Source: Rhodotorula mucilaginosa (lineage: Eukaryota > Basidiomycota > Microbotryomycetes > Sporidiobolales > Sporidiobolaceae). From it: a stretch of DNA of 64,000 nucleotides. Where the stretch lies: the NCBI GenBank assembly GCA_034406715.1, contig CP137875.1, positions 496,001-560,000 on the forward strand, in the 5' to 3' direction. The notes under the pieces are model-generated. The model was not told where the DNA came from. It ran no database searches and saw only the letters and a list, made by a program, of their open reading frames with translations. Below are positions 1 to 8,763 of this stretch, piece by piece. Position 1 is the stretch's first letter. Every line of letters begins with the position of its first letter. Position numbers and translations under genes: made by a program.

Positions 1-217
1 CCTCGCCGAAGCATTCCCGAACGGACAGCTGAAGGAGCCTCTCAGCTCGCCGTGGGTAGGCGAGCTCCTTCGCGCCGGCCGGACGAAGATGGGCGGTGCC
101 GAGACGAAGAAGGTCGCCAAATGGGCGCGCGAGGTGAGAGTGCCTCTACCCTGGTCATAAGTTGAGCTCTTGGCTGACCACCGCCCCTCTCAGATGGTTC
201 GACGAGCCACGCAGTAA
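1..217 (+). CDS. KAP95: Importin beta-1 (karyopherin 95), C-terminal end only
   Basis: Partial gene whose 5' part lies outside the window. Reading from base 2, the translation gives LAEAFPNGQLKEPL, then VGELLRAGRTK and VAKWARE. This resembles the last HEAT repeat of importin beta, which typically has a LAEMFP-like helix followed by a final helix ending in WARE. A GT-AG intron (134-193, phase 0) separates it from a last exon encoding MVRRATQ and a TAA stop at 215-217. Importin beta carries NLS cargo with importin alpha through nuclear pores. KAP95 is, from recollection, a known marker of the Sporidiobolales P/R mating-type region, which fits the pheromone and receptor genes immediately to the right. 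Identity rests on a short tail plus context, so it is moderately secure. Confidence 0.72.
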
Positions 218-770
218 CTTTTTGAACGCCTCCATTCGTGCGCGCGACCTCGCAGCGCCGTTCCTTTTCCCTTCGTCGCCGAAGTCCTCTGTGTTTTCGT
301 GTAATCGCATTTGCATCGTACGCTGAGCTTGCTTCCATCTTGGCCGGAAGAGGGGACGGCAAGAAGCCGGGCGTTTCGCGTGGCCCACTTTTTGATGGTC
401 CGCCGACGAAGAAAGCTGGACGAAAACCGGCACCGCTCTCGATCGGACACTCTCAGCTTTCGACGAGTCGGGGCGAAACAAGGTATAGGTAAAAGGACGA
501 TGTGGATTCCCGACTCCCGATAAGATATGAAGACTGCGCAACCCCGGTCCTGCCGAGCTCCTCCGGCCTGCGACTACCTCGCCGACCCTCTCCACCTGTC
601 CTGGAAAACGCGCGTCCACCTGGTCGACCGGCTCAACGGCGACTCGAACACCGCGAAGGGACGTGTGTGCCGCCGGATTGATGTGCGCGCGCGGATCTGA
701 AGAAACGATGAGGCAAGTCAGTTTCGGAAGGACAAGTCAAGGCGGTGGCGAGAGAAAAGGTGTGACTCAC
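218..770. other. Intergenic interval between KAP95 and the RHA-like pheromone gene
   Basis: These 550 bases separate two convergent genes. No open frame looks protein-coding: the overlapping short frames on both strands are arginine/serine rich and lack recognisable domains. The right part (697-770) is the putative 3'UTR intron of the minus-strand pheromone gene. I found no further TRNGC-type repeat here. Confidence 0.5.
697..770 (-). other. Putative 3'UTR intron of the RHA-like pheromone gene
   Basis: Directly after the TAA stop the coding strand reads GTGAGT, a consensus donor. A CTGAC branch sequence and a pyrimidine-rich TTTCTTCAG acceptor follow, 74 nt later. The stop codon abuts the donor exactly. 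Both pheromone genes of the other type also have an intron-like sequence a few bases after the stop, which supports this reading. Confidence 0.6.
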
Positions 771-917
771 TTAGGCGACGGTGCAGCCGTTGCGAGTGTA
801 GCCGAGGCCCGGGTACTTGGAGACGGTGCAACCGTTGCGAGTGTAGCCGAGGCCCGGGTACTTGGAGACGGTGCAACCGTTGCGAGTGTAGCCGAGGCCC
901 CGGTAAGCAGCAACCAT
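771..917 (-). CDS. RHA: Rhodotorucine-A-like mating pheromone precursor, three tandem copies
   Basis: A 48-aa precursor starting at ATG 917 and ending at TAA 771-773. After MVAA it holds three tandem peptide units. The first is YRGLGYTRNGC, the next two YPGLGYTRNGC. The first two are followed by TVSK and the last by TVA at the C-terminus, giving a C-terminal CAAX box CTVA. Rhodotorucine A, the farnesylated pheromone of Rhodosporidium toruloides A1 cells, has the same length, starts with YP and ends in TRNGC, and is also made from a multi-copy precursor; that homology is clear. The mature peptide is expected to be S-farnesylated on Cys, released by cutting after Lys, and sensed by a STE3-class receptor on a partner. 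The gene is 0.7 kb from STE3 on the same strand. A TATAAAA box lies at 1023-1029 on the coding strand and several ACAAAGG elements further upstream. The reverse strand has an open frame of 100 codons over the repeats, which is a shadow. Confidence 0.95.
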   Translation of the reverse strand: MVAAYRGLGYTRNGCTVSKYPGLGYTRNGCTVSKYPGLGYTRNGCTVA

Positions 918-1603
918 GATGAAGGATGGAGTTGTGGAGGTGAACGAGTGTGTGGATGTAGAGGCTAGCGACTAGAGGCTTGATGAGAAGGAAGGCAAGG
1001 CACGAACTGCAGAGAGCACAGCTTTTATAGCAGCGACCGTGTCTGGTGAGACAGCAACAGGCATAAAGGCCAACGGGACAAAGGCGAGAAGGCTTGGCTA
1101 TATGCAGCTACCCTGATGCGAACCAGACAAAGGGCAGAGGTGGCACCGGAGGGACAAAGGCCCGGGCTCGGAGTCTTCACTAAGTCCACGGCCGGCCACG
1201 CTCGGTCTGCATATGCCGTTCGTGCGTGAGTGCGTGCGGCGATTCATCTTTGCGAGCACAAAACGAGAAATAATGCCATGTAGTCAGTCGGTGAGCTTTC
1301 GATGGACGACGCAACCGGAACGGACTGCGAGCTAGGGCCGCCAGCGGGCTGAGCGCTGGAAGACTTTGGGTCAAGAGGCAAAGAAAATTCCTTCGTAGAG
1401 ATTAAAATGTCGTTGAATGGTCGATGTCGGCTTCGACCCTTGTGTTTCAGCCCGTGCTGCGATCACGACGGGATTTAGTTGCGCCTGCAGGCAAATGCGC
1501 TTCTGTCGACCAGGAGACTGAAGTGCTCGCGGAGGCCGCTCAGGTATACTGTACATGTTAGAATATCAAATTATTTCACTCAGCTCGAGACTGAAGTTCC
1601 CGA
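918..1603. promoter_or_regulatory. RHA upstream region with TATA box and ACAAAGG elements
   Basis: About 690 bp between the RHA start (917) and the STE3 stop (1604), both minus strand. For RHA it holds a TATAAAA on the coding strand (1023-1029, about 106 bp from the ATG). Three plus-strand ACAAAGG motifs are at 1078-1084, 1127-1134 (full ACAAAGGG) and 1154-1160. ACAAAGGG is the core of the pheromone response element bound by HMG-box factors such as Prf1 in Ustilago maydis; that the same element works here is inference. No gene is visible in the interval. Confidence 0.55.
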
Positions 1604-3062
1604 TCATACAATGTCTCGTTCCTCCTCGACCACGACCTTGATGCCACGGCTAAAGCCCACGTCCCGACCGATCTCGTAAGAGGGAGCGATATTTTCAGAC
1701 GGATGCGACTTCTTTGAGGAGGTCATCATGCCCGGGATTAAGCGTCCGAACTTTGACGTTCTGTCAAGGGAAAGAGTCGTGAGCTCTGATCCGCTTCCGA
1801 GGTGATACCCCGACGTACCTGCTGGTTTTGCCCTCGGTGGGCCGCTCTGCCCCCTCAAGACTCCCGGTGTTCATCTGTGGCCTTCGAACCATTTGGCCGA
1901 CCTTCCGCAGGGCGGCCGAGCTTTCACCGCCGAAACCGAACGCGGCGAAGAAAAGTGAGGCGACAACGACGTTGCTCCAGTTCGAGAAGTCGGCCACGGT
2001 GAGGTCTTCCGACGTCGGAATACCATAAACAGACCACTGCGGGGTAGGCGTTTAGTGACATCCACTTCCGTCCGTTGACGCATCATGTAAAGAGAGCTTA
2101 CTCCAGAACGCATATACGTCCACGAATAATCGGCATAGGTACCGGCTGTGTTGATGTACTGATACGCTGAGACGAAGGCGAGAGGTATACCGACGCAGAG
2201 GTAGGCGACGCAGAGCGCTGTCAGACGCATAAAGCGTGTGGTCGTAAGGGCGGAGTGCGCCGCAGCCACAACTCGACGGAGGTCGCGACGATGTAAGATT
2301 AGGCGATACACGGTGTATGCTGAAGAGGATGCTCAGTCGTACTGTCAAGGTGGACAGGCAGGAAAGTTCTCACCGGAGTAAAGCATGCCTCCGACTGCGA
2401 AAACAGGCGACCAGATCACTCGAAAGGCGAGCACAGGCCAGCACAGCGATGCTGGGATGGTACATCCGAGACCGTGTACAATTCGATAACGGTACGGTTG
2501 GTAGAGAACCGAGCCCGCCATCAGAATAGCCGGCAATCCGAAAGAGATGGAGTAATCGTAGATGGCGCGCCTGCGTCGGTCACTGCGAGTGATGGCCGTC
2601 GCGCGAGGGCTCACGATATCCGCGAGGAAGCGCGCGATGCAGTAAACCGAGGCGACCCGTCCAATCTGCTGACCAATCGCGACCTGCATTTGAGGAGGCC
2701 GAGCGGTCAACAAGCTGGCGGAAATGCACGAATCCTCTCAGCACTTCTCAAGACAGACCTTGACGCTGATGTCGCACCAGATCGGAGCGCGGTCGGCGGC
2801 GTCCCCGTACCACACGGTCGTATTGATCTAGCGAGGGTAAACTCCGGCTCATTAGCACGATCAAGCTTCTTCGAGGCGAGTAACTTCGACTTCGGGAGCT
2901 CGACATTCGTTTGCTCACCAACTCGTGGATAGAGCCGACCATGATCCATACGCCCATCGCTATCGGTCCCGAGTTGCCCTGCTTGAACTGCCATACGAGC
3001 GGGCCGATATTGAGGAGGATGAGGACAGCGGTGCAGATGATGTACGGCAGCTGCGTCGGCAT
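1604..3062 (-). CDS. STE3: STE3-type pheromone receptor (seven-transmembrane GPCR)
   Basis: Six exons join in frame: 3062-2919, 2827-2759, 2683-2374, 2319-2102, 2036-1819 and 1760-1604 (1,116 nt, 371 aa). The N-terminus MPTQLPYIICTAV begins transmembrane helix 1. The second helix runs through GVWIMVGSIHEL; next comes WYGDAADRAPIWCDISVK, the conserved WCDI(S/T)K region of the Ste3 family, then helix 3 VAIGQQIGRVASVYCIARFL. Later segments include YDYSISFGLPAILMAG, helix 5, the loop YRLILHRRDLRRVV typical of Ste3 proteins, helix 6 LTALCVAYLCVGIPLAF, and DFSNWSNVVVASLFFAAFGF as helix 7. The receptor senses a lipopeptide pheromone from a partner and signals through a heterotrimeric G protein and MAP kinase. 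No frameshift or premature stop is seen. An ACAAAGGG element lies at 3210-3217, about 150 bp upstream. Which allele this is cannot be told from the sequence alone. Confidence 0.95.
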
Positions 3063-3402
3063 CGCGATTCAGCTCTCACGGCGAGTGTGAGTGGTCGAAC
3101 ACGATATGGACGGACACAGAGAGCGCATCGCTTTCTCAGTGGCGACGCTCCGAGCGCCCCCGCAAAGCTCGCAAGACTTGGGAGTTGCGAGAAGACAAAG
3201 TGAGAGAGAACAAAGGGTTCGATCGACTACAACATGTCCACATGGTTCGAACCGAAAGCGGCGAGCTACACACCTGCTCTATGCAGTAAATTCGCCCGCA
3301 GTTTCGTCCCAGCTTGACCTCGACTTGTCGATACCGCGTCGACGGGAATATTTTCGGAAACGGTTTGCAGACGCGGTCAGGCACGCCCACCGACCTCATG
3401 TA
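3063..3402. promoter_or_regulatory. STE3 upstream region with ACAAAGGG element
   Basis: The 340 bp between the STE3 start and the end of MRPL6 contain ACAAAGGG at 3210-3217 on the plus strand, with a second partial copy (ACAAAG) about 20 bp to its left. The motif matches the Ustilago pheromone response element core, so pheromone-induced STE3 expression is plausible but not shown. No coding gene is visible here. Confidence 0.5.
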
Positions 3403-4250
3403 CTACTTCTTCTTGACCTCTTTCCTTCGTACTTGCTCGTCTCCGACAAAGATCCCTTTACCCTGTGTGTGAGAAAGAGGAAACGAGGAGTCAGTCGGCG
3501 TCCCAGTTGCGGTCTGAGCGGATCGAGAGAGCGACTGCGACTTGCGTTGTACGGTTCCGGCACGCGCCACGCTCGGATCTGCGCGGCGACCTGACCGAGA
3601 CGCTGCTTGTCGATTCCGGAGAGGGCGATGGCGTTCGGGGCCGGGGTGGTGGCAGTGACGTCGGGCGGGAGGTCGATGAGGACGGGGTGCGCGAAGCCGA
3701 GTTTGAGGTTGAGTCGCTGGGTCGGCTGCGGGCCGGAATGGTTGGTTCTGGACGACGGTGGGATGTCCTCGACGGTTGCGCGGTAGCCGACGCCGACGAG
3801 CCTGATGGGGAGGGTGTAGCCCTCGGAGACGCCGACGACGGCGTTGGCGAGGAGGGCGCGGGTGAGACCCCACACGGCGCGCTGGTGCTTTATGGCTGGG
3901 TTCTCGATGTCGACGACAAAGTGATCGAGACTCGGTGCCTGTCCTTCTGCGCCCTCCTCCTGCTGCTGCTGCTGCTGCGTGAGCCGGACGAAGGAAGCCA
4001 AGTCGACGGCGAGCTGCCCCTTTGGACCCTTGACGATTGCCTGCGCCGGCGTCGCTCCGGGTGCGACTGCGGCCAGACTCGGGAGCTGGATCGTGACGGT
4101 GCTCGGGACGGGAATGGCGGCTGACCCGACGTGAGATGGAGCGGTTGCGGACGAGTGGAACGCGGACGAGACGAGCGAGGGAGTCGCTGCGACGGCGTGC
4201 GGGCGAGCGCGGGCGGTCCAGGACCCGAGGGAAGCGGGTAATCTGGGCAT
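3403..4250 (-). CDS. MRPL6: Mitochondrial ribosomal protein uL6 (L6)
   Basis: Two exons, 4250-3546 and 3462-3403, encode 254 aa. The start MPRLPASLGSWTARAR with its Arg/Ser/Ala-rich N-terminus looks like a mitochondrial targeting sequence. The mature part carries the L6 signature: TVTIQLPSLAAV, VKGPKGQLAVDL, KHQRAVWGLTRALLANAVVGVSEGYT, LVGVGYRATVE and a final EPYN-GKGIFVGDEQVRRKEVKKK. The intron between EPYN and GKGI has a GCAAGT donor, making it a GC-AG intron; the frame is restored exactly. A glutamine run (residues about 92-97) is an insertion. It is a structural component of the mitochondrial large ribosomal subunit. It is transcribed divergently from RPC40 across a 171-bp shared promoter. 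This is the RibL6 marker of the Sporidiobolales P/R region. Confidence 0.93.
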
Positions 4251-4421
4251 GTCTGTATGCAAGCTAGCTCTGCACGGGCTTCCGTAAAGTGCAGAGAGAG
4301 TGTCGAGAGAAGCCCCAAGTGCACCGCCTCGCCTCAGAGCTGGGTCGCGCTCTCCGACTCGATCACACCATCTACACTCGCCCGGACAGCCTCGGGAATC
4401 TCGGATAGAGCTGCAGAACTC

Positions 4422-5962
4422 ATGGCTGCTACCGGCTACGACCGCAACCTCGTCCGGATCGGCAAAGAGCGAGTAGAAGGGGTGAGCCGCCGTCCTCGCA
4501 TCTGTACCGCCCGCTGCTGGCTCTGCTCTCTGGCAGGATGAGCTGATTCGAGAGATGGCCACACTCGGCGCCCACAGGTCTCGGCGACCGATTTCCCAGG
4601 TCACCACCCAGGCGAGGTCAACGGCTGGGACCTCGACCACTTCAAGTCGCAGCTCCGCGTTCAGCTCAACTCGCTCAGCCCCTCGGCCCTCGAGTTTGAC
4701 CTCGTCGGAATCGACGCCAGCGTCGCCAACGCCATCAGGCGTATCGTAATCGCAGAGGTGAGCCGGCGCCGTGAAAGAACGCCGCTGTCCAGCAGGGCTG
4801 ACCAAACAGCTTCGCTACACCAGGTCCCGACTATCGCCGTCGAGAATGTCTATGTATGGAACAACACGTCGATCGTGCAGGACGAGGTGCTCGCGCAACG
4901 ACTCGGGTTGATCCCTCTCGCCATCGACCCGCGGAAACTCGAAATGAAGCAATGTACGCAACCCGCACAAAAGCGCTGCTCGTTCGCAGGAGCGAAGCGG
5001 ACCTGACTGACGGATTGCCTCCTGTTGCCAACAGCTCCGGACGAGGTGCCGACAGATCTCAACACCGTCGTCTTCAGCCTCGTCGCGAGGTGCACCCGGA
5101 ACCGAGATGTGAAAAAGGGAGAAACCGACCCGGCAAAGATCTGGTCCGGTATCGAGGGTGCGTCGCGTCCCCCGATGCGGTAGCCGAGTCGGTGGAACCG
5201 CGACTGACCCATGGAGTCTCACCCGCGTGCAGTGCTCTCCTCCGATCTCGAATACAGCCCGCGCGGTGGCCAGTCAGAAATGTTTGCCGACAGCCCGCCG
5301 CGACCAGCCGTCGACAACATCCTCGTGGCAAAGATGCGTGGCGGACAGGTAAGCTGTTCTCGCTTCCGTCGCTGGTCAAAGGCAGCCCCCCTGATTCGCT
5401 TCTCTGCCTGCAGGAAATTGTGGCCGAGCTGCATTGCAACAAGGGCGTCGGCAAGGATCACGCCAAGTGGTCCCCGGTCGGTGCGTTCGTCTCTTTGCCC
5501 CCTCCTGCCTCGACGGCCACTGACAATAATCCCTGCCAAACGCAGCTACCGCATCTTATCGCCTCTTGCCCAGCATCGAAATCCTCTCTCCGATCCCGAA
5601 AGAACTGCAACCCAAGTTCCAAGCCTGCTTCCCCTCGGGCGTCATTTCGATCAACAAGGAGGGCGAGGCCGTCGTCGCCGACGCGCGGCGAGACACGGTC
5701 AGTCGCGAGGTGCTGCGGCATGCAGAATTCGAAGGAAAGGTCCGCCTCGGGCGCGTGCGGGATCACTTTATCTGTGAGTCGCCGTTTGCACCTCAACCTC
5801 TTCCCCAAATGTACTCACTCGCGTGCACGTATCATCACAGTCTCGATCGAGTCGGCCGGTCAATACAAACCGGAGGAGTTGGTTCCGGAGGCGATCACCA
5901 CGCTTGTCTCGAAGATCCGGGGCGTTCGTGTTGCGCTGGCGGCTGCGACCGGTGTAGCATGA
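4422..5962 (+). CDS. RPC40: RNA polymerase I and III subunit AC40 (RPAC1)
   Basis: Eight exons (4422-4481, 4578-4757, 4824-4953, 5035-5157, 5233-5348, 5414-5480, 5546-5773, 5841-5962) join in frame to 341 aa, close to the usual 335-345. Family motifs in order: [123 protein letters not shown] and [20 protein letters not shown]40 pairs with AC19 as the alpha-like assembly platform of Pol I and Pol III in the nucleus. The short sequence ahead of TDFPG in intron 1 is read as intron because the alternative exon breaks the frame. This is the RNAPOL marker of the Sporidiobolales P/R region. Confidence 0.95.
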
Positions 5963-6131
5963 GGACGGTCTCGTGTGTAACATTACTCGCATATACTTAT
6001 TACAGAGAGACTTCCGCCATGACTTGTGTGTTTCGGTTCTGCTCGTGTCGACTGATTTTGGTGAGGCAAGATGCGCGTGCGGCGGCTCTTCTGGGCTTCC
6101 CAGATTCCTGGCTTCTCCCCTTGCGGTCGCC

Positions 6132-7697
6132 ATGCCTGTGTCCCTACGTCAAGCAGCCTTCTGGCTCGCCTGCTTGTCGCTAGCGAGCCCGCTCGAGGCT
6201 GCGCGAGTTCTCGGTGTCGTCGACCCGTCCGGCACCACGTCGTCCCTGAATCACTTTTGGGCGTCCCTGAGGTGTGAGTGAGCAGCGGGACAGACCCAGA
6301 ATCCGAGTCTTTGACTGACATCCCGCACGCACGCAGCGGCTGGCTTTGATGTCGTGGTCGGCGACGTGCAGGAATCGGCGGCGGTCCTTCGCAAGGACGG
6401 CGACTCGATCGACCACATCGCCTTCTTTGCGACAGGAGTCAAGCGTGCGTGCATCGTCTCCAGGGTTTTACCGCCCTCGAGCTGACCAGTCCGCCCACAC
6501 CTGCGCAGAGCTCCCGGCCGAACTGTCACCGCAGTCGCTCGCTCGTCGACTCGAAAGCGGCGTCGACTTGCTGCTTGTCGTACCGCCGCCTGCGACCGAA
6601 GTCTGGCGAGACTTTGCTCGCGAGTTCGAGGTCGACTTTGACGACCGAGAGTCGTGGGTCGCCGACCACGTCGCCTACAACCGCGACCTCGACTCGGGCT
6701 CTCATACGGTCCTCACGGTGCCCGTCAATGAGGCGCCGAGTCCGTTCATCTCGGCAGCGACTCGCGCAGGACCTCCGGTGATCTACCACGGAGGGGGACA
6801 TGCGGCCGGACCGCATCCGCTATTGACCACCCTGTTGAGGGCTTCGCCTTCGGCCATCTCGGCCGCAGCTGGCTCGGAGGGTCCGCCCGAAGGCGCTCGG
6901 ATGATCGGCAGTCAACATGCGCTGGTCAGCGCCTTCCAGGCACGTAACAATGCCCGCGTCGCCTTCTCGGGATCGGTAGACTTTTTCTCCGACGAGTACC
7001 TCGAATCGCCCGAGGTCGAAAAGCCAAAGTGCGCACCCCTGCTCCTTTTACTCGGCGAGAGACCTGAAGACTGACTGGTCGTCATGACATAGATACGGGA
7101 ACGCCGGTTTTGCAAAGGACCTGGCAAAGTGGACCTTCCAGCAGACCGGCCAACTGCAAATCGGCAGCTTCAAGCACCGGCTCGCCGATTCGGCAGAGAC
7201 GCCCGCCATGTACACCGTCAAGACCGATATGGTAAGCTTCTTTACTCCTACGACGCCCCTCTCGGCAGACTCAGAATGTCGACCTACGGCTGGAAGAACC
7301 GCGGAAGCTGACTCTCGCCTTCTTCCGACCTGCGCAGCACGTCGAGCTGGAAATCGTCGCTTCGGAACCGTACGATGCGAACGACCTCCAGCTCGAGTTC
7401 ACGATGCTCGACCCGCATCTTCGACTTCCGATTCCAGTGACTCCTGCGGCTGACAACCTCCTCCGCGGCGAAACCCGCTTCACCATCCCGGACCGCCACG
7501 GCGTCTTCAAGCTCGAGCTCGACCACCGCCGCCCCGGCTGGTCCAGCATCCACGAGGCCCTGACGGTGCCGGTCGTTCCACCCCGTCACGATGAGTACGA
7601 CCGCTTCATCGTCGGCGCAATCCCGTACTACGGAGGCGCGGCCAGCGTTACCGTTGCCTTTGTCCTCTTTGCGTGGTTGTGGACGGGGCAGTCTTGA
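6132..7697 (+). CDS. WBP1: Oligosaccharyltransferase 48-kDa subunit (OST48/WBP1)
   Basis: ATG 6132 begins [27 protein letters not shown], a clear signal peptide. The spliced product continues with [40 protein letters not shown], an acidic [14 protein letters not shown] segment, [46 protein letters not shown] and [21 protein letters not shown]. The C-terminal domain holds [28 protein letters not shown] and ends in one membrane helix, [14 protein letters not shown], with a short cytosolic tail. This matches WBP1/DDOST, an ER-membrane subunit of the N-glycan oligosaccharyltransferase. Introns separate roughly five exons (about 6275-6336, 6445-6509, 7028-7093, 7232-7272). Stop TGA at 7695-7697. 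Confidence 0.93.
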
Positions 7698-8089
7698 TGT
7701 ATAGTGCAGTATGTGCCAAATAAGTTCGCGCTTCCAAAGGCTCTGCTGTCGAGATCACTGAGAGCCTCTCTTCCTGACGCGGGGAAGGGCGTGGGCTTTT
7801 CTCAACCTGTGCGTCGGCAAAGGTCCTCTCTGCTGGGCACGCTCTGTCAAGAGAGGAAACGAGTTGCATCTGCCCTGGTGACTGGGCTTGGTTGCGAGAT
7901 AGGAACTGGTGTGACAACATGGAAACAGGGTCGAGAAAAAAGGGAGACGGGGCGACTGGTCGTACGGCGTCCGCTCGTTCGGGCACAGATCGCCGTTCAG
8001 CCCGTTCGAGATTTTGGCGGGCTATATGTTCTCATGCACGCATCAGTTCAGTGACCAGCTCGAGCTCCCGAGCGGAGGTTGTGGTTTGC
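7698..8089. other. Intergenic interval between convergent WBP1 and RSM19
   Basis: About 390 bp of 3' flank shared by two converging genes. One 116-codon frame crosses it on the plus strand but has no domain, no homology that I recognise and no adjoining exons. I see no RNA gene or repeat. Confidence 0.5.
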
Positions 8090-8509
8090 TCACGCGTGCC
8101 GTGCGGGTTTCTTCGTGTGCGAGAACTCGCCGAGCTTGTGACCGACATGGGCTGGCGTGACATGCAGGGGTAAGTAGTCCTTGCCGTTGTGAACCAGGAA
8201 CGTCGCGCTGTTTCGGTGAGAGCGTTGCCGTGAGCGATCTGAGCCAGAGAGAGGCCCATCACTCTGACCACCACCACTCGCGAAGGATGCGTACCCGACA
8301 TGGAAGGGCATGATCGTGCAGTTCCGAGCCGTCGTTCGTATCGGCGAGTTGCTCTTGATGGCGTCCGCGAGGCCGGGGAACGGCACAAAGAAGGGAACTG
8401 CTCGGGTGAGTGGATCTCGTCAGTCTGCGCAGAGAGAGGCACCGAGGCGGAAGGCAGCAGTCAGCCTACCCTTCCACTTTGCTCGCAGCAGCACACTCGT
8501 CGGCAGCAT
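8090..8509 (-). CDS. RSM19: Mitochondrial ribosomal protein uS19
   Basis: Three exons, 8509-8470, 8397-8295 and 8207-8090, join in frame to 86 aa; yeast Rsm19 is of similar size. The protein starts MLPTSVLLRAKWK, then PFFVPFPGLADAIKSNSPI, RTTARNCTIMPFHVG, ATFLVHNGKDYLPLHVTPAHVGHKLGEFSHTKK. The blocks HNGK, VGHKLGEF and T(R/K)K are diagnostic of S19. Where most homologues have WKGP the splice junction gives WKVP, so the first boundary could be off by a few bases. It is a small-subunit component of the mitochondrial ribosome. The gene is shorter than most automatic predictors would keep. Confidence 0.88.
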
Positions 8510-8763
8510 CGTAGAGGTCAGCGCAGTCGGTCGAGACGTTGCCGAGCAGCTCCTCGAAAGCGCCGCGTTCAGCGTCGGGGCAACTCGAGAAAAAGTGCTG
8601 CGCTAAGCCAGCCAGTGTAGAGAGCATTGTGCCCGCAACTAGATACAGTATGCTTAGCGTCTCCAGCTTTTGAACGTCATTCCGCAACTTCTACTCAAAA
8701 ATCCACCGCTTCACGGCCTTCTCCAAGCTGTCTTGAAAAATCAGACCACAGCGCTACCATCGA

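Noticed and set aside
663-968. Plus-strand 101-codon frame with three 16-residue repeats (GDGATVASVAEARVL)
   Set aside because: It is the reverse-strand shadow of the three-copy pheromone gene; the minus strand gives CAAX and TRNGC units matching a known family.
4251-4805. Upstream extension of the minus-strand L6 frame (to 4805)
   Set aside because: It overlaps the start of RPC40 and lacks L6 homology; the Met at 4250 gives a normal mitochondrial leader.
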